Assembly (NCBI GenBank): GCA_028277985.1
Contig: JANQFG010000039.1
Location: 16,197 to 80,196 of the forward strand
Origin: a bacterium
GTDB taxonomy: Bacteria; Desulfobacterota; DSWW01
Direction: 5' to 3'
DNA: 64,000 nt
Under the pieces are notes generated by a model. That model did not search any database and was not told the origin of the DNA. It worked only from the letters and a program-made list of their open reading frames with translations. The first letter of the stretch is position 1. Each line of letters opens with the position of its first letter. A program made the translations under genes and the position numbers. Shown here one piece after another: positions 52,904-62,509 of this stretch.

Positions 52904-53266
52904 ATGGAGCTAAGGGACTTATCTGGGAGATGGCGGAAAAGGGCATTGCTCTTCAGGAGCCATGCAGATGAGTCGCTGGCTTTGGCATACGAGCGATGCG
53001 CAGATGAGTTAGATCGAGTTTTCGAGAACTCAGACATGAAGGTGTTGAGCCTAGAGGAAGCGGAAGCAGAGAGCGGCTACACAAAGAGCCACATAAGGAG
53101 GCTTATCAGGGAAGGAGTAATACCGAACTCTGGAACCCGGTCCGATCCGAGGGTCCAGAGGTCTCACCTGCCCCGGAAACCAGGGCATGGAATTGGCGGA
53201 AGTCCTTGTCAGGACTTATCCTTACGGTCGCAGGCTGCGCGTGCCATAGCGCAAGGAGAACGGTAA
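52904..53266 (+). CDS. excisionase-like HTH protein
   Basis: Protein of 120 residues, MELRDLSGRWRKRALLFRSH. N-terminal helices (DESLALAYERCADELDRVFE) are followed by a MerR/excisionase-type HTH: VLSLEEAEAESGYTKSHIRR then LIREGVIPNSGTRSDPRVQR and SHLPRKPG. Proteins of this pattern commonly precede tyrosine integrases and act as excisionase or integrase regulator. Its stop TAA shares a base with the ATG of the integrase (TAATG). Confidence 0.78.
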   Translation: MELRDLSGRWRKRALLFRSHADESLALAYERCADELDRVFENSDMKVLSLEEAEAESGYTKSHIRRLIREGVIPNSGTRSDPRVQRSHLPRKPGHGIGGSPCQDLSLRSQAARAIAQGER

Positions 53267-54549
53267 TGGCACGACGCAAAACATGGTCGGATAACGCCGG
53301 GACGAGAGGCCAGCGGAACTGGGTCCGAGCCTTTGAAAAGGCCGGGAAGTTCTACCTGGAGTGGCTGGAGCCGGTGTTCCAGACCAACCGTGAAGGAGAG
53401 CATGTACGAGTGAGGCGTCTGGATCCGAAGACAGGTAAGGCCAAGCTAGTCTACCGACGGCCTCGAAAGCTTCTCAAGGGTGTGACTGCCAGGCATGAAG
53501 CCCGACACAGGATGAAGCTTCTGTCTAGGCAGTTTGAAGAGATCGAGGCGATTCAGGGGCCCCAGGCAGCGCTCTCCACCGCGAGACTCGTTCACCTTTA
53601 CTTAAAGGAGAAGACACCAAGGAAAGGACAGTCCAAGCAGGCCCATGACCACGCTGCTGCAAAGGTGTGGCTTTCGTTCTTCAATTCTCAGACCGAGGTC
53701 GCGAGAAGAAGCCAAAGACACCCGAGCACTTTGGATCGCGTGGACTGGGACAGGTTCATCGAGGCCAGACGATACGGACGCATCCCCGGCTGGCCGCGTC
53801 AGGTTCGGAATCGGACAATCGCCTACGATCTCAAGTTCTTGATTTCAGCCCTGCGATGGGGTACCGGCCTTGGAGAAGGAGACCAGGCCCATCTCAAGGT
53901 CAATCCCTGGAATGCTGACAGGCGCTCAGCCAAGGGTATGGTCATGCCCAAGGAGCGGAAGAAGCTGCGCCCTGGAATGCCTCCAGACGTTCGCGTGTTG
54001 CTGATCGGACATTCGCCAAGCTGGCAGTTCACAGCAGCTCTGGAGCTGGGGAGGGAAACCCGACGGAGGAACAACACCATCCGTCAGCTACTCTGGAGTG
54101 ATGTGGATCTCAAGAGGTGTGAGGTCTCATGGAGGGGCGAGATAGACAAGTCTGGTTGGGAGAACGTAACACCCCTTACTGACCTGGCTGTGGAGGTCCT
54201 CCGAGGTCTTCCGGTGAGAGGGGTAGGGCCTGTGCCTGTATTTCCCTCGGCAACGGATCCAGGTAAGCCGACGTCAAGGCACACCATGCAGGTCTGGCTC
54301 CAACGTGCGAAGAAGAGGGTTCTGAACTCGCTTCCGCCAGAGGAGCGACCAGCGATGGCCAGGAGACTCAAGGGCGTAGGGTTTCACTCAGAGAAGCGCA
54401 GCGGTGTCCGAGATCCTTGGTTCAGGAGCCTGCCTCCTAAGATCCAAGAGGAGATGGCTGGAACCCGCTGGAGCACTCTTAGGGATCATTACGACGATGT
54501 ATCCGCCGACGACATCAGGGAAGCTTGGACCAAGCAGTCCAGTGGTTAA
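53266..54549 (+). CDS. tyrosine-type integrase of the element
   Basis: Protein of 427 residues. Start MARRKTWSDNAGTRGQRNWV is preceded by AAGGAG; a longer reading would overlap the previous gene by 60 bp. SAM-like N-terminal domain near 90-200. Catalytic residues: first Arg in ALELGRETRRRNNTIRQLLW, Lys in EIDKSGWENVTPLT, then VGFHSEKRSGVRDPWF (His and second Arg), AGTRWSTL (the usual LGH position) and the nucleophile Tyr in LRDHYDDVS. It lies 89 bp from the tRNA-Ile att site, as integrases of tRNA-targeting elements do. It should catalyse integration at the anticodon loop of tRNA-Ile. Confidence 0.9.
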   Translation: MARRKTWSDNAGTRGQRNWVRAFEKAGKFYLEWLEPVFQTNREGEHVRVRRLDPKTGKAKLVYRRPRKLLKGVTARHEARHRMKLLSRQFEEIEAIQGPQAALSTARLVHLYLKEKTPRKGQSKQAHDHAAAKVWLSFFNSQTEVARRSQRHPSTLDRVDWDRFIEARRYGRIPGWPRQVRNRTIAYDLKFLISALRWGTGLGEGDQAHLKVNPWNADRRSAKGMVMPKERKKLRPGMPPDVRVLLIGHSPSWQFTAALELGRETRRRNNTIRQLLWSDVDLKRCEVSWRGEIDKSGWENVTPLTDLAVEVLRGLPVRGVGPVPVFPSATDPGKPTSRHTMQVWLQRAKKRVLNSLPPEERPAMARRLKGVGFHSEKRSGVRDPWFRSLPPKIQEEMAGTRWSTLRDHYDDVSADDIREAWTKQSSG

Positions 54550-54571
54550 TTGACACCAGAGTTGACACCAG
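54548..54571 (+). repeat. tandem 12-bp repeats, candidate integrase arm sites (right)
   Basis: AATTGACACCAG (54548-54559) and AGTTGACACCAG (54560-54571) in tandem, overlapping the integrase stop codon; the same 12-mers occur at 8122-8145. They start 65 bp before the att core. As TTGACA resembles a -35 box, a promoter for the tRNA is an alternative, but the presence at both ends favours arm sites. Confidence 0.6.
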
Positions 54572-54594
54572 AGGGGAATTGAGAGGATCGGGGC

Positions 54595-54712
<118 letters not shown>

Positions 54713-55031
54713 TTCAAAAGCGGCTTTCTCGACAATGTGTCGGGAGGGTCGTTTTTCGTTTGCTTTATGTTCAAAAAGAAAAAAAAGAAAACTTGGCCTA
54801 GGTCATTACGGGTACGCTGGTTAGGCCTGCGGTTGTCGACAATAAGCCTGCTCTTCTCCCCGCTCCCCTGAAAGAAGCCCAATGAGGAAGACGTTTGGCG
54901 CGTATTGCTAGTTCGTTGGCGTGCTTAGGTTGTGTTCTGGCATCTCCCGCAACCCATCTTTCCCCCATCGATGAGGAACCTCAATTCGAGGCTAGCGGGA
55001 TGAGTAGCCCGGCCGGACAGGAGAAGAAGAG
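54713..55031. other. right-flank intergenic region
   Basis: Between tRNA-Ile and the SDR gene. Contains an A-rich stretch near 54775-54795 followed by a mixed sequence. No gene, no clear terminator. Confidence 0.4.
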
Positions 55032-55847
55032 ATGAGCAAGACCATCATGATTACCGGCGCCAGCAGCGGCATCGGCCGAACCACCGCGGAGTACTTCCAG
55101 GCCAAGGGCTGGAACGTGGTAGCCACCATGCGTGCTCCCGAGAGGGAGACTGAACTCACCGAATTGGAGAACGTCCTGGTCACCCGCCTCGACGTTCAGG
55201 ACCCAAATTCCATCGAGAGTGCCGTGTCGGAAGGAATCGAGAGGTTCGGGAAGATCGACGTACTCCTGAACAACGCGGGCTACGGCGCCTATGGGCCTCT
55301 GGAGGCCACACCCATGGAGAAGATCCGGCGACAGTTCGACGTCAACGTCGTGGGCCTCATGGAAACCACCAAGGCGGTGATTCCGCATTTCCGGGGGAAC
55401 CACGATGGGACCATCATCAACGTATCCTCCATGGGAGGGAAGGTGGCTTTCCCACTAGGGTCCCTGTACCACGGATCCAAGTTCGCCGTGGAGGGCCTCT
55501 CGGAAGCGCTGAGTTATGAGATGGACACCATCGGCGTGAAGGTGAAGATCGTCGAGCCTGGCATCATCAAGACGGATTTCGGCGGTCGCTCCCTGGATCT
55601 GAGCAACGACGAGACCATGACGGAATACCAGGGTGTCATCCAAGCCCTTTTTGGCACCCTGGGGCATGCGGACCGGGTGGAATCCGAGCCGGAATCGGTG
55701 GCAGAGGTCACCTACCAGGCCGCCACCGACGGCACGGATCAGTTGCGCTACATCGCCGGACCGGACGCGGAGCAGATTATCGCCCAAAGGAAGGCTGCGG
55801 ATGACGAAACCTTCATCGGCGGCATTAAGGCCCAATTCGGACTTTAG
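55032..55847 (+). CDS. short-chain dehydrogenase/reductase (classical SDR)
   Basis: Protein of 271 residues with complete classical SDR motifs: TGASSGIG (cofactor loop, residues 9-16), NNAG, catalytic Ser in NVSSMGG, and YxxxK as YHGSK. ATMRAPERETELTELE after the second strand suggests NADP preference (Arg after strand 2). Substrate unknown. AGGAGAAG precedes the ATG. It is a close relative of the SDR at 62510 in the same flank. It lies 72 bp before the ALDH-like gene. Confidence 0.92.
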   Translation: MSKTIMITGASSGIGRTTAEYFQAKGWNVVATMRAPERETELTELENVLVTRLDVQDPNSIESAVSEGIERFGKIDVLLNNAGYGAYGPLEATPMEKIRRQFDVNVVGLMETTKAVIPHFRGNHDGTIINVSSMGGKVAFPLGSLYHGSKFAVEGLSEALSYEMDTIGVKVKIVEPGIIKTDFGGRSLDLSNDETMTEYQGVIQALFGTLGHADRVESEPESVAEVTYQAATDGTDQLRYIAGPDAEQIIAQRKAADDETFIGGIKAQFGL

Positions 55848-55918
55848 TCGGGATTCAGGGCGGACGTATCCCGCGCAATTCCCGCGGACGACATGCGTGA
55901 TCATTGGAGGAACTGGAA

Positions 55919-57520
55919 ATGAACGCCAAAGAAGCGATCGACCGATTGGACCCGACCAAATGGGCTACGACGCCGGCCGAGCTGCGACTTCACCTGCTGG
56001 AAGAAGTCCGAGAGAACATGAAGCAGTACGCGGGCGAGTTGGCCGCGGCGGACACCAGGATGAAGAACGGGCTGATGGGCGAAGAACTCTTCTCCGACGC
56101 GCTGTCCATGGTAGCTACGGTGGTGCCGATGGCGAACACCGTGACAGCGTGCATCGATCTGTACGAATCGATGGTGAAAGGCGAGATGCTGAAGCCCATC
56201 AGCATAGAGAAGGTCGACGACGGCCTGTACGATATCCACGTCTTCCCGCAGGCAGCGAAAGACAAGCTCATGTATGCCGACCGGAAGGACTTCATCCGGG
56301 TCAAAGGCGAACCAACGCAGATCAACCCCCTCGAAAAGCCGGCGGGCATCATCGCAGTGCTGGGGGCGGGGAACTACAGCTCCTCTCTGGAGATGGTCAA
56401 GGCGATATTCCTCGAAAACTGCGCCGTCGTGCACAAGCCCCATCACCTTAACGAAGCCACGGATCGGGTCTGGGAGAAGATCATGCAACCGCTCGTCGAT
56501 CAGGGGGCGCTAAGCTTCTGCGATGCTGACGAGGGGAGAGCGCTCACTCAGGACGACCGGCTTCATAAGATCTTCTTCACAGGTGGGACGGGCACCGCCG
56601 AGGCCATTATGAACGCCACTGACACCGAGGTCGTCTCGGAGTGCGGCGGCAACAACCCCTGCATCATCGTTCCGGGCGATCGGCCATGGACCGAGAAGGA
56701 GATTCACCACCAGGCCCTGCAGATCGCCACGATGGCCAAATTGAACGGGGGTGCGGTTTGTGGTCGTCCCCAGACCATCATCACCTCGAAACACTGGTCT
56801 CACCGGGAGGCTCTGCTGGACGCGTTGAAGACGGCGATCAGCGAAGAAACGCCCGCTGCTGGGACCTACTATCCTGGATCGGACAAGGTGATAGAGGGCT
56901 TCAAAGAGAGCCATCCGGAAGCCGAAATCCTGGCGCCCGAGAGCGGTAGATACTCGAGTGCCGACTTCATGGTTATCACCGGCGTGGGTGAGGAGAGCCA
57001 TGCGGTGACCCACGAAGCGTTTTGCCAAATCCTAGACGAGGTTCCGTTGGATGTGCCCGCCAACGCCGCGGAGTTTCTTCCGAGGGCAGTGGAGTTCTGC
57101 AACACCATGTTGTTGGGGACGCTGGGTAGCTGCATCCTCATCGATGAGGACACCCGGAAGAACCATGAGAAGGTGTTGGACCAGGCGATAACCGACATGG
57201 AGTACGGGGGCATTGCCATCAACACGATGCCCCCGTTCATCTTCCTGAATCCCTACCTGACCTGGGGAGGGAATGAGGAGGGTAAGACCTTCGTTTCCGG
57301 CCACGGGAATTTCGGGAACCTGCTCTGCTACGAGAACGTGGAGAAGTCGATCATCTTCGCCAATTTTATGTCGGCAGGTCACATGTTGAACACCAACAAG
57401 TCGGTGACCGACACTCTGTCGAAAAACATGGCAATGTACGCTCTGGCCCCGACCTGGATGAACCTGACGAAGCTGATGGCCGGGGCTGTGGCAGGAACCT
57501 TTAAGAAGAAGGATTTCTAA
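55919..57520 (+). CDS. aldehyde dehydrogenase superfamily protein
   Basis: Protein of 533 residues starting MNAKEAIDRLDPTKWATTPA, GGAGGAACTGGAA before it. ALDH features: GIIAVLGAGNYSSSLEMVKA (cofactor domain), FFTGGTGTAEAIM (G-x-T-x-x-G type), VVSECGGNNPCIIV (general base Glu), and LNGGAVCGRPQTIITS, where the Cys of AVCGRPQ is at the catalytic position. The N-terminal 90 residues differ from standard ALDHs. It is closer to a divergent acyl-reductase-like subgroup than to metabolic ALDHs, and substrate cannot be told. Probably in one operon with the SDR upstream. Confidence 0.82.
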   Translation: MNAKEAIDRLDPTKWATTPAELRLHLLEEVRENMKQYAGELAAADTRMKNGLMGEELFSDALSMVATVVPMANTVTACIDLYESMVKGEMLKPISIEKVDDGLYDIHVFPQAAKDKLMYADRKDFIRVKGEPTQINPLEKPAGIIAVLGAGNYSSSLEMVKAIFLENCAVVHKPHHLNEATDRVWEKIMQPLVDQGALSFCDADEGRALTQDDRLHKIFFTGGTGTAEAIMNATDTEVVSECGGNNPCIIVPGDRPWTEKEIHHQALQIATMAKLNGGAVCGRPQTIITSKHWSHREALLDALKTAISEETPAAGTYYPGSDKVIEGFKESHPEAEILAPESGRYSSADFMVITGVGEESHAVTHEAFCQILDEVPLDVPANAAEFLPRAVEFCNTMLLGTLGSCILIDEDTRKNHEKVLDQAITDMEYGGIAINTMPPFIFLNPYLTWGGNEEGKTFVSGHGNFGNLLCYENVEKSIIFANFMSAGHMLNTNKSVTDTLSKNMAMYALAPTWMNLTKLMAGAVAGTFKKKDF

Positions 57521-57548
57521 CCGCGGAGTCTGGCAACCTGGATCGCGT

Positions 57549-58772
57549 ATGACTTCATCATCAAGAGGCTTCCGCCGCTGGTGGAGGCCTCCTCGTAGGA
57601 CGGCTGATCGGTCGGAGGAGCGAAGAGTCACCTTCCTGGAGCTCTTCTACGACTTGGTCTACGTGTTGCTGATCGCTGAGGTGGCCCATCACCTCGCGAC
57701 GCATGTTGATGCGACGGGTGTCTTCGAGTCGACCTTCCTCTTTGTACTCGTGTGGCTGGCCTGGTTGAACGGGACGCTGTACCACGAACTCCATGGAAGC
57801 AACGATATCCGGACGAGGATCTTTACGTTCGCACAGATGTTCACGGTGGCGGCCATGGCCGTCTTCGCGCACAACGCGTTCGGAGAAGGAGCCCGTGGGT
57901 TCGCGCTTTCTTTTGCCGCTTACCAACTGATCCTGACCTACCTGTGGTGGCGGACCGGGGTCCATGATCCCGACCATCGCCCTCTCTCCGGGCCCTACTC
58001 CCTGACCTTCCTGGTTTCCGCACTCCTGTTCGCCGGATCGACCTTAGTCGAGGACGATGTGCGGATCTGGATGTGGGGCGTTGGGTTGTTCCTCAGCGTG
58101 ACGGCGCCACTCCTGTTGTTCGTCGTTCGGGGCAGGTACCCCGCCGCACAGGCTCAGATCGAACGGAGCATGAAGATCACTCCTTCTGCCGTCGAGCGAT
58201 TCGACCTTTTCACGATCATCGTCCTCGGTGAAGTGATCGTCGGAGTAGTCCGCGGCGTTGCCGGCCATCATAGCCTCAGTTGGACCGTTGGAGGGATCGC
58301 CGCCCTGGGCATGCTTACCGCCATCGCCCTTTGGTGGCTCTATTTCGATTTCGTGTCGCATCGGGCACCGGCGAACAGGCTGGGTCCGACGTACGCGTGG
58401 CTCTACTTTCATCTGCCGGCCACCATGGGAATTGCCGCTGCAGGTGCCGGAACTCTTAACGTCGTAGAGCACGCGGGTGAGCCCTTGCCTTCTGAAGTAC
58501 GCTGGCTGCTGGTGGTGACCGTAGCCCTGGCCATGTGTAGCATCGCGCTTCTGATGAGGACCCTCCGTCTTCCGGAGGGCCACCGGGGCCTTTATCGGAC
58601 GGCGGGGATTCTGACGGGGACATTGGGATTGGTCATTGTCCTCCTCGGCTTCTCCGGGCTGGCCACGATCCCCCTCCTGGCCACCGTCGACTTTCTTCTC
58701 CTGGTGCCGGTCCTATTCGGGTTTAAGGTCTGGGTTCATAAGTTCGGCGCCGAGGATCTCAATCTGGCTTGA
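57549..58772 (+). CDS. low temperature requirement protein A (LtrA) family membrane protein
   Basis: Protein of 407 residues with about ten membrane helices. Family landmarks: SEERRVTFLELFYDLVYVLL at the N-terminus (the F-x-E-L-F-Y-D-L signature), VERFDLFTIIVLGEVIVGVV in the middle (ERxxLFxIIxLGE), and LWWLYFDFVSHRAPANRLGP. LtrA was named from a Listeria cold-growth mutant; molecular function is not known. It follows the ALDH-like gene by 28 bp. Confidence 0.9.
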   Translation: MTSSSRGFRRWWRPPRRTADRSEERRVTFLELFYDLVYVLLIAEVAHHLATHVDATGVFESTFLFVLVWLAWLNGTLYHELHGSNDIRTRIFTFAQMFTVAAMAVFAHNAFGEGARGFALSFAAYQLILTYLWWRTGVHDPDHRPLSGPYSLTFLVSALLFAGSTLVEDDVRIWMWGVGLFLSVTAPLLLFVVRGRYPAAQAQIERSMKITPSAVERFDLFTIIVLGEVIVGVVRGVAGHHSLSWTVGGIAALGMLTAIALWWLYFDFVSHRAPANRLGPTYAWLYFHLPATMGIAAAGAGTLNVVEHAGEPLPSEVRWLLVVTVALAMCSIALLMRTLRLPEGHRGLYRTAGILTGTLGLVIVLLGFSGLATIPLLATVDFLLLVPVLFGFKVWVHKFGAEDLNLA

Positions 58773-58823
58773 TGGAGGGTTGCGGCGGAGCCCTGAGTCC
58801 GCCAGGAGATGGGAGGTTCTGAA

Positions 58824-59815
58824 GTGAACTCTGCGAATGGTTACGCTGTGAACCCTGGCTGGGGTCTATTGATGGCCGACCTTGGCATCACACCGGGGAA
58901 CGTCCTTCGTCGGGCTGGGTTGCCGGAAGACCTCTTCTCGCGTGGATCCATGATGCTAACGCCGGTGGAGTACTCCGGATGTGGACCGCCTTGGAGGATG
59001 AAGCCGACGATTCCGAACTGCCTATTCGCATCGGGAGGGCCATCTCGGTGGAAGCCTTCGATCCGCCCCTCTTCGCTGCGATCTGCAGTGAGGACCTGAA
59101 CCAGGCGGCCAGGCGGATTGGCCAATACAAGAAGCTCATCGGACCCATGCGCCTGGCCATCACCCAATCTGAAACCGAGACCACCCTCGAATACGTCTGG
59201 CCCGACATCCCGACTCCGCCGGCTATCCTCCGCACCACGGAGCTTGTCTTCTGGGTAGCGCTGGTCAGGCTCACCACCCGAAGCGAGGTGATGGCCACGA
59301 GAGCGACAAGTCCGGAGCCTCCACCAGAGCCCGAGGCCTTCAGGGAGTACCTCGGCGTACCCGTAGTAGAGGGCCCGAGCCAGTCAATCAGTTTTTCGGC
59401 TAAGGACGCATCTCGCCCCTTCCTCACCGCAAACGAAGGCATGTGGGAGTACTTCGAACCAGGCCTGAAAAAGCGGCTATCCGAACTCGACCGGGATTCA
59501 ACCACAGGGGATCGGGTTCGGGCCGCTCTTCTGGAGCTTCTACCAGTGGGGGAGGGCTCGATGGACGCCGTTGCCCGGAGACTGTGGGTAAGCACCCGGA
59601 CCCTCCAACGGCGGCTCAAGGAAGAGGGTACGACTTTCCAGGTCTCCTTGAACGAGACCAGGGAGAACCTGGCCCGGCACTACCTGGCGACCTCGAAGAT
59701 GCCAACGGCCGAGATCTCGTTTCTGCTCGGGTACGAGGAACCGAACTCTTTTTATCGTGCCTTCCGGAGTTGGACAGGTCAGACGCCCGAGCAAGTCCGG
59801 GAAGCCGTGATGTGA
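58824..59815 (+). pseudogene. AraC-family regulator (ArmR/ArmAR_N type), frameshifted
   Basis: GTG start after GGGAGG. Frame 1 gives GITPGNVLRRAGLPEDLFSR up to MMLTPVEY, then a 1-bp loss near 58974 (TACT-CCGG where TACTTCCGG is expected) moves reading to MWTALEDEADDSELPIRIGR and on. The second part contains the N-terminal ligand-like domain and the AraC double HTH (MDAVARRLWVSTRTLQRRLK, then ISFLLGYEEPNSFYRAFRSW). Everything after the shift is intact, so this is either a recent mutation or a sequencing error. Confidence 0.8.
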
Positions 59816-59915
59816 TCTCTCTCTCGAAGGGGCCCGAGCCATCTCGGCCTCCCCTATGGCCGAGGCTGTAGCTCCGGCCGTACCTCCCGGGGCAAAGCCA
59901 GCCGCGAACTAGCTT

Positions 59916-61475
59916 TCACACACCCCGCGCACGGATCCCGAGCTTCTTCATTCGGAAGCGCAGGGTACTGGGGTTCATCTCCAGCAACTCGGCCGCGCCG
60001 CCGGGCCCGGCAACCTTGCCGTGCACCTGGGCGAGCACATCGCGAATGTGGTCGGCGATGGCCTGGTCCATGGTACGCACCGCCGCGGGCGGGCCTGTGC
60101 CGGCCTGCCCAGCCGCTGCGCCTCGACCGGATCCGAGGTTCGGGAACGCCAGGCTCTCGCCGCGCGACAGAATCAGCGCCCGCTCCACCACGTTCTGTAG
60201 CTCACGCACGTTGCCGGGCCAGTCATACGTCTTGAGCTGCTGCAGCTCGTGGTTGGCGATCCGCGGGATGGCGGGGAGGCCCATTTCCTGCGCCGTGCGC
60301 TCGACGAAGTGCTGCAATAGCGAGGGGATGTCGTCACGCCGCAGCCGCAGCGGCGGGATGCGGATCGGCAGAACGTTGAGCCGGTAGAAGAGGTCCTCTC
60401 GGAATGAACCCTCGCCCACCAAACGCTCCAGGTCCCGGTGGGTCGCGGCGATCACGCGCACGTCCACTTCGATCGTGCTGGTCCCCCCCAACCGCTCAAA
60501 GCGATTCTCCTGCAGCACGCGCAACAGCTTGACCTGGGCTTCGGGGCTCAGCTCGCCAATCTCGTCGAGGAACAGCGTGCCGCCATGCGCACGCTCGAAC
60601 CGTCCGCGCTTGCGCTCCACCGCTCCCGTGAAGGCCCCCTTCTCATGACCGAACAGTTCGCTGTCGAGCAGCGTGTCGGGCACCGCGCCGCACTGCATGG
60701 AGATCATCGGTCCGGAACTGCGCCCTGAGGCCATGTGGATCGCGTTGGCGATCACCTCCTTGCCCGTACCGGTCTCGCCGAGCAGCAGCGCGGGGCGGCT
60801 CGAAGGCGCAACCTGGCGCACCTGCTCCATCACCTCGCGTAGGCCGAAGTCCGCGCCCACCACCTCCACGCCCACGGTGCGTTGTATGTCGGCCGCGAGC
60901 GCCCGGTTGTCTTCAGCAAGCCGGTCCTTGAGCCGGGCCAGCTCCTGGTAGCGCCGGGCGTTGGCCATCGCGATGGCAAAGGGCTCGCGGATGGTCTCGA
61001 GCAAGCGGGTGTGCTCGGGCGTGTACCGGTCCTGACCCTCGGCCGAGACCAGCAGCACACCGGCTAATCCACCGATGACCTTGAGGCGCAGGAACATCGC
61101 CGAGCTGGCGGCGATGCCCGGGAACACCTCGCGCATGGCCGGGTGCTGCTCCTCGGTGCGGTTGACCGCGAGGACCGGTGGGAAGTCGGGCGGCAGCGAC
61201 TGCATGTACGACACGGCCTCCTCGGATAGCACGACCGCGTCGGCTTCGTCCCTCCAAATGTGGCGGGCGCCGGGGCGGGCCACCTTGGCCAGCACAAACA
61301 TGGTTGGCACCTCGACCCGCTCCTGGTCGAGGTTGTTGTAGCCCAGGCCCATCGCGTCGGCCGGGATGTGGTGCCGTAGGTACTCGAAGGCCTGCGCGAG
61401 CGCCTGGTCGATGTCCAGGCTGCCGCAGATGCGCAGGGTCATCTCGCGGAAAAACTCGCTGTGCTCCATCGCCAT
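59916..61475 (-). CDS. sigma-54-dependent transcriptional activator with GAF domain
   Basis: Protein of 519 residues. Start [20 protein letters not shown] after GGGAGG. GAF-like sensor domain (residues 5-170), a linker coiled coil ([20 protein letters not shown]), AAA+ domain from about 205: [11 protein letters not shown] (Walker A), [15 protein letters not shown] (GAFTGA, contacts sigma-54), [13 protein letters not shown] (Walker B) and [20 protein letters not shown]-terminal Fis-type HTH ([20 protein letters not shown]). Divergent from the SRPBCC operon, which has a sigma-54-like promoter and dyad sites, and so probably its activator. Confidence 0.94.
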   Translation of the reverse strand: MAMEHSEFFREMTLRICGSLDIDQALAQAFEYLRHHIPADAMGLGYNNLDQERVEVPTMFVLAKVARPGARHIWRDEADAVVLSEEAVSYMQSLPPDFPPVLAVNRTEEQHPAMREVFPGIAASSAMFLRLKVIGGLAGVLLVSAEGQDRYTPEHTRLLETIREPFAIAMANARRYQELARLKDRLAEDNRALAADIQRTVGVEVVGADFGLREVMEQVRQVAPSSRPALLLGETGTGKEVIANAIHMASGRSSGPMISMQCGAVPDTLLDSELFGHEKGAFTGAVERKRGRFERAHGGTLFLDEIGELSPEAQVKLLRVLQENRFERLGGTSTIEVDVRVIAATHRDLERLVGEGSFREDLFYRLNVLPIRIPPLRLRRDDIPSLLQHFVERTAQEMGLPAIPRIANHELQQLKTYDWPGNVRELQNVVERALILSRGESLAFPNLGSGRGAAAGQAGTGPPAAVRTMDQAIADHIRDVLAQVHGKVAGPGGAAELLEMNPSTLRFRMKKLGIRARGV

Positions 61476-61497
61476 GCTGCCTCCCGGCCGACGCGGT

Positions 61498-61537
61498 ATA
61501 TTGCGTTGTTGGTAATATATTGCGTCCAGAAACGCAA
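61498..61537. promoter_or_regulatory. candidate upstream activator sites
   Basis: Direct repeats ATATTGCGT at 61498-61506 and 61517-61525; the second forms a perfect dyad TTGCGT-CCAGAA-ACGCAA (61520-61537). Placed between the activator gene and the sigma-54-like promoter, 62-101 bp upstream of the -24 element, a normal enhancer distance. Confidence 0.65.
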
Positions 61538-61597
61538 GATACGGTGTCAAGATCATCACAAGCCTCGAAAACAATGACCAATCAGGAGATCGACACC

Positions 61598-61614
61598 TGG
61601 CCTCAGATCTGCAT
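61598..61614 (+). promoter_or_regulatory. candidate sigma-54 promoter (-24/-12)
   Basis: TGGC at 61598-61601 and TGCA at 61610-61613 with GG (61599-61600) and GC (61611-61612) 10 bp apart, the sigma-54 spacing. Transcription would start near 61624, a short leader before the GGAGG and ATG at 61639. Confidence 0.6.
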
Positions 61615-61638
61615 TGACATGGGGGCGGAGGTGAGAAC

Positions 61639-62151
61639 ATGTCGATCCTGCTCTCAGGCTGGTTCATCGCAATCGTGGCGCTGCTGCTGCTCCTGGAGGT
61701 GCTCTATTTCCTCGGCCACAAGACCGTGCACACCGAGATCACCATCCCGGCCGAGTCCGGGGCGGTCTGGTCCGTGCTGATGGACGGATCCGGCTACGAG
61801 GCCTGGAACCCGGTGCTGGTGCCACTTCAGGGCGAGCTGCGCGAGGGCGAGAAGCTCAAGTACCGCATGACCGGCCCGGGTGAGCAGGAGAGCGAGGTCA
61901 AGACTCGCGTCGTCAAGCTGATCACCGGAAAGCATCTCAACCAGTACGGCGGCGTTCCCGGCGTGCTGACCTTCGACCACAACTGGATGCTCGAGCCCGT
62001 GGAGGGCGGCACCAGGGTCATCCAGCACGAAGAGTACCGCGGCATCGGCGTGCTCTTTTGGAATCCGCACTGGGTGACCCCCGCCTACGATAAGGCCAAC
62101 CGGGGCCTTCGCGACCGGGTGGCGAGCCTTCAGCAAAACGCGAAGAAGTGA
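61639..62151 (+). CDS. SRPBCC-family protein with N-terminal membrane anchor
   Basis: Protein of 170 residues. Residues 4-28 (LLSGWFIAIVALLLLLEVLY) are a membrane anchor; residues 35-155 are a START/SRPBCC domain (TVHTEITIPAESGAVWSVLM, GYEAWNPVLVPLQGELREGE, FDHNWMLEPVEGGTRVIQHE). It should bind a hydrophobic ligand. First gene after the sigma-54 promoter. Confidence 0.8.
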   Translation: MSILLSGWFIAIVALLLLLEVLYFLGHKTVHTEITIPAESGAVWSVLMDGSGYEAWNPVLVPLQGELREGEKLKYRMTGPGEQESEVKTRVVKLITGKHLNQYGGVPGVLTFDHNWMLEPVEGGTRVIQHEEYRGIGVLFWNPHWVTPAYDKANRGLRDRVASLQQNAKK

Positions 62152-62154
62152 CCC

Positions 62155-62478
62155 GTGGAGAACCGGACCCCCGCCGTGAACGAGCTGAAGTGGATCGAGC
62201 TGATTCGAGTGCAGTCGAATGCAGACCGGCTGCAGGAGGCCATTCCCTCCCTGCGGCAGCAGGTCGATGAGATCGAAGCCTCAGCGAGCGACGCCGAGGC
62301 GCTGTTCATGCAGCACGCACTGTACGAAGGCGACCTGGCTGTGGTCGTGGTGTGGCATAACAACACCGCGCCGCAAAAAACCCGCGTCGGGCTGATGGTC
62401 GCTGAGCGGCTACGGGATCTGGGGTCGGTGGACCACGCGGTGTGGATCCCGGCGGCGAAGGACACACAAGCCGCCTGA
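62155..62478 (+). CDS. small hypothetical protein
   Basis: Protein of 107 residues; GTG start 3 bp after the previous stop. It reads NELKWIELIRVQSNADRLQE and continues helical, then a beta part (GDLAVVVVWHNNTAPQKTRV) typical of a ferredoxin-like or antibiotic-monooxygenase-like small domain. Not firmly recognised. Operon member. Confidence 0.65.
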   Translation: MENRTPAVNELKWIELIRVQSNADRLQEAIPSLRQQVDEIEASASDAEALFMQHALYEGDLAVVVVWHNNTAPQKTRVGLMVAERLRDLGSVDHAVWIPAAKDTQAA

Positions 62479-62509
62479 ACGCAGGCAGGCGAAGAAGGGA
62501 GCCCCTACG

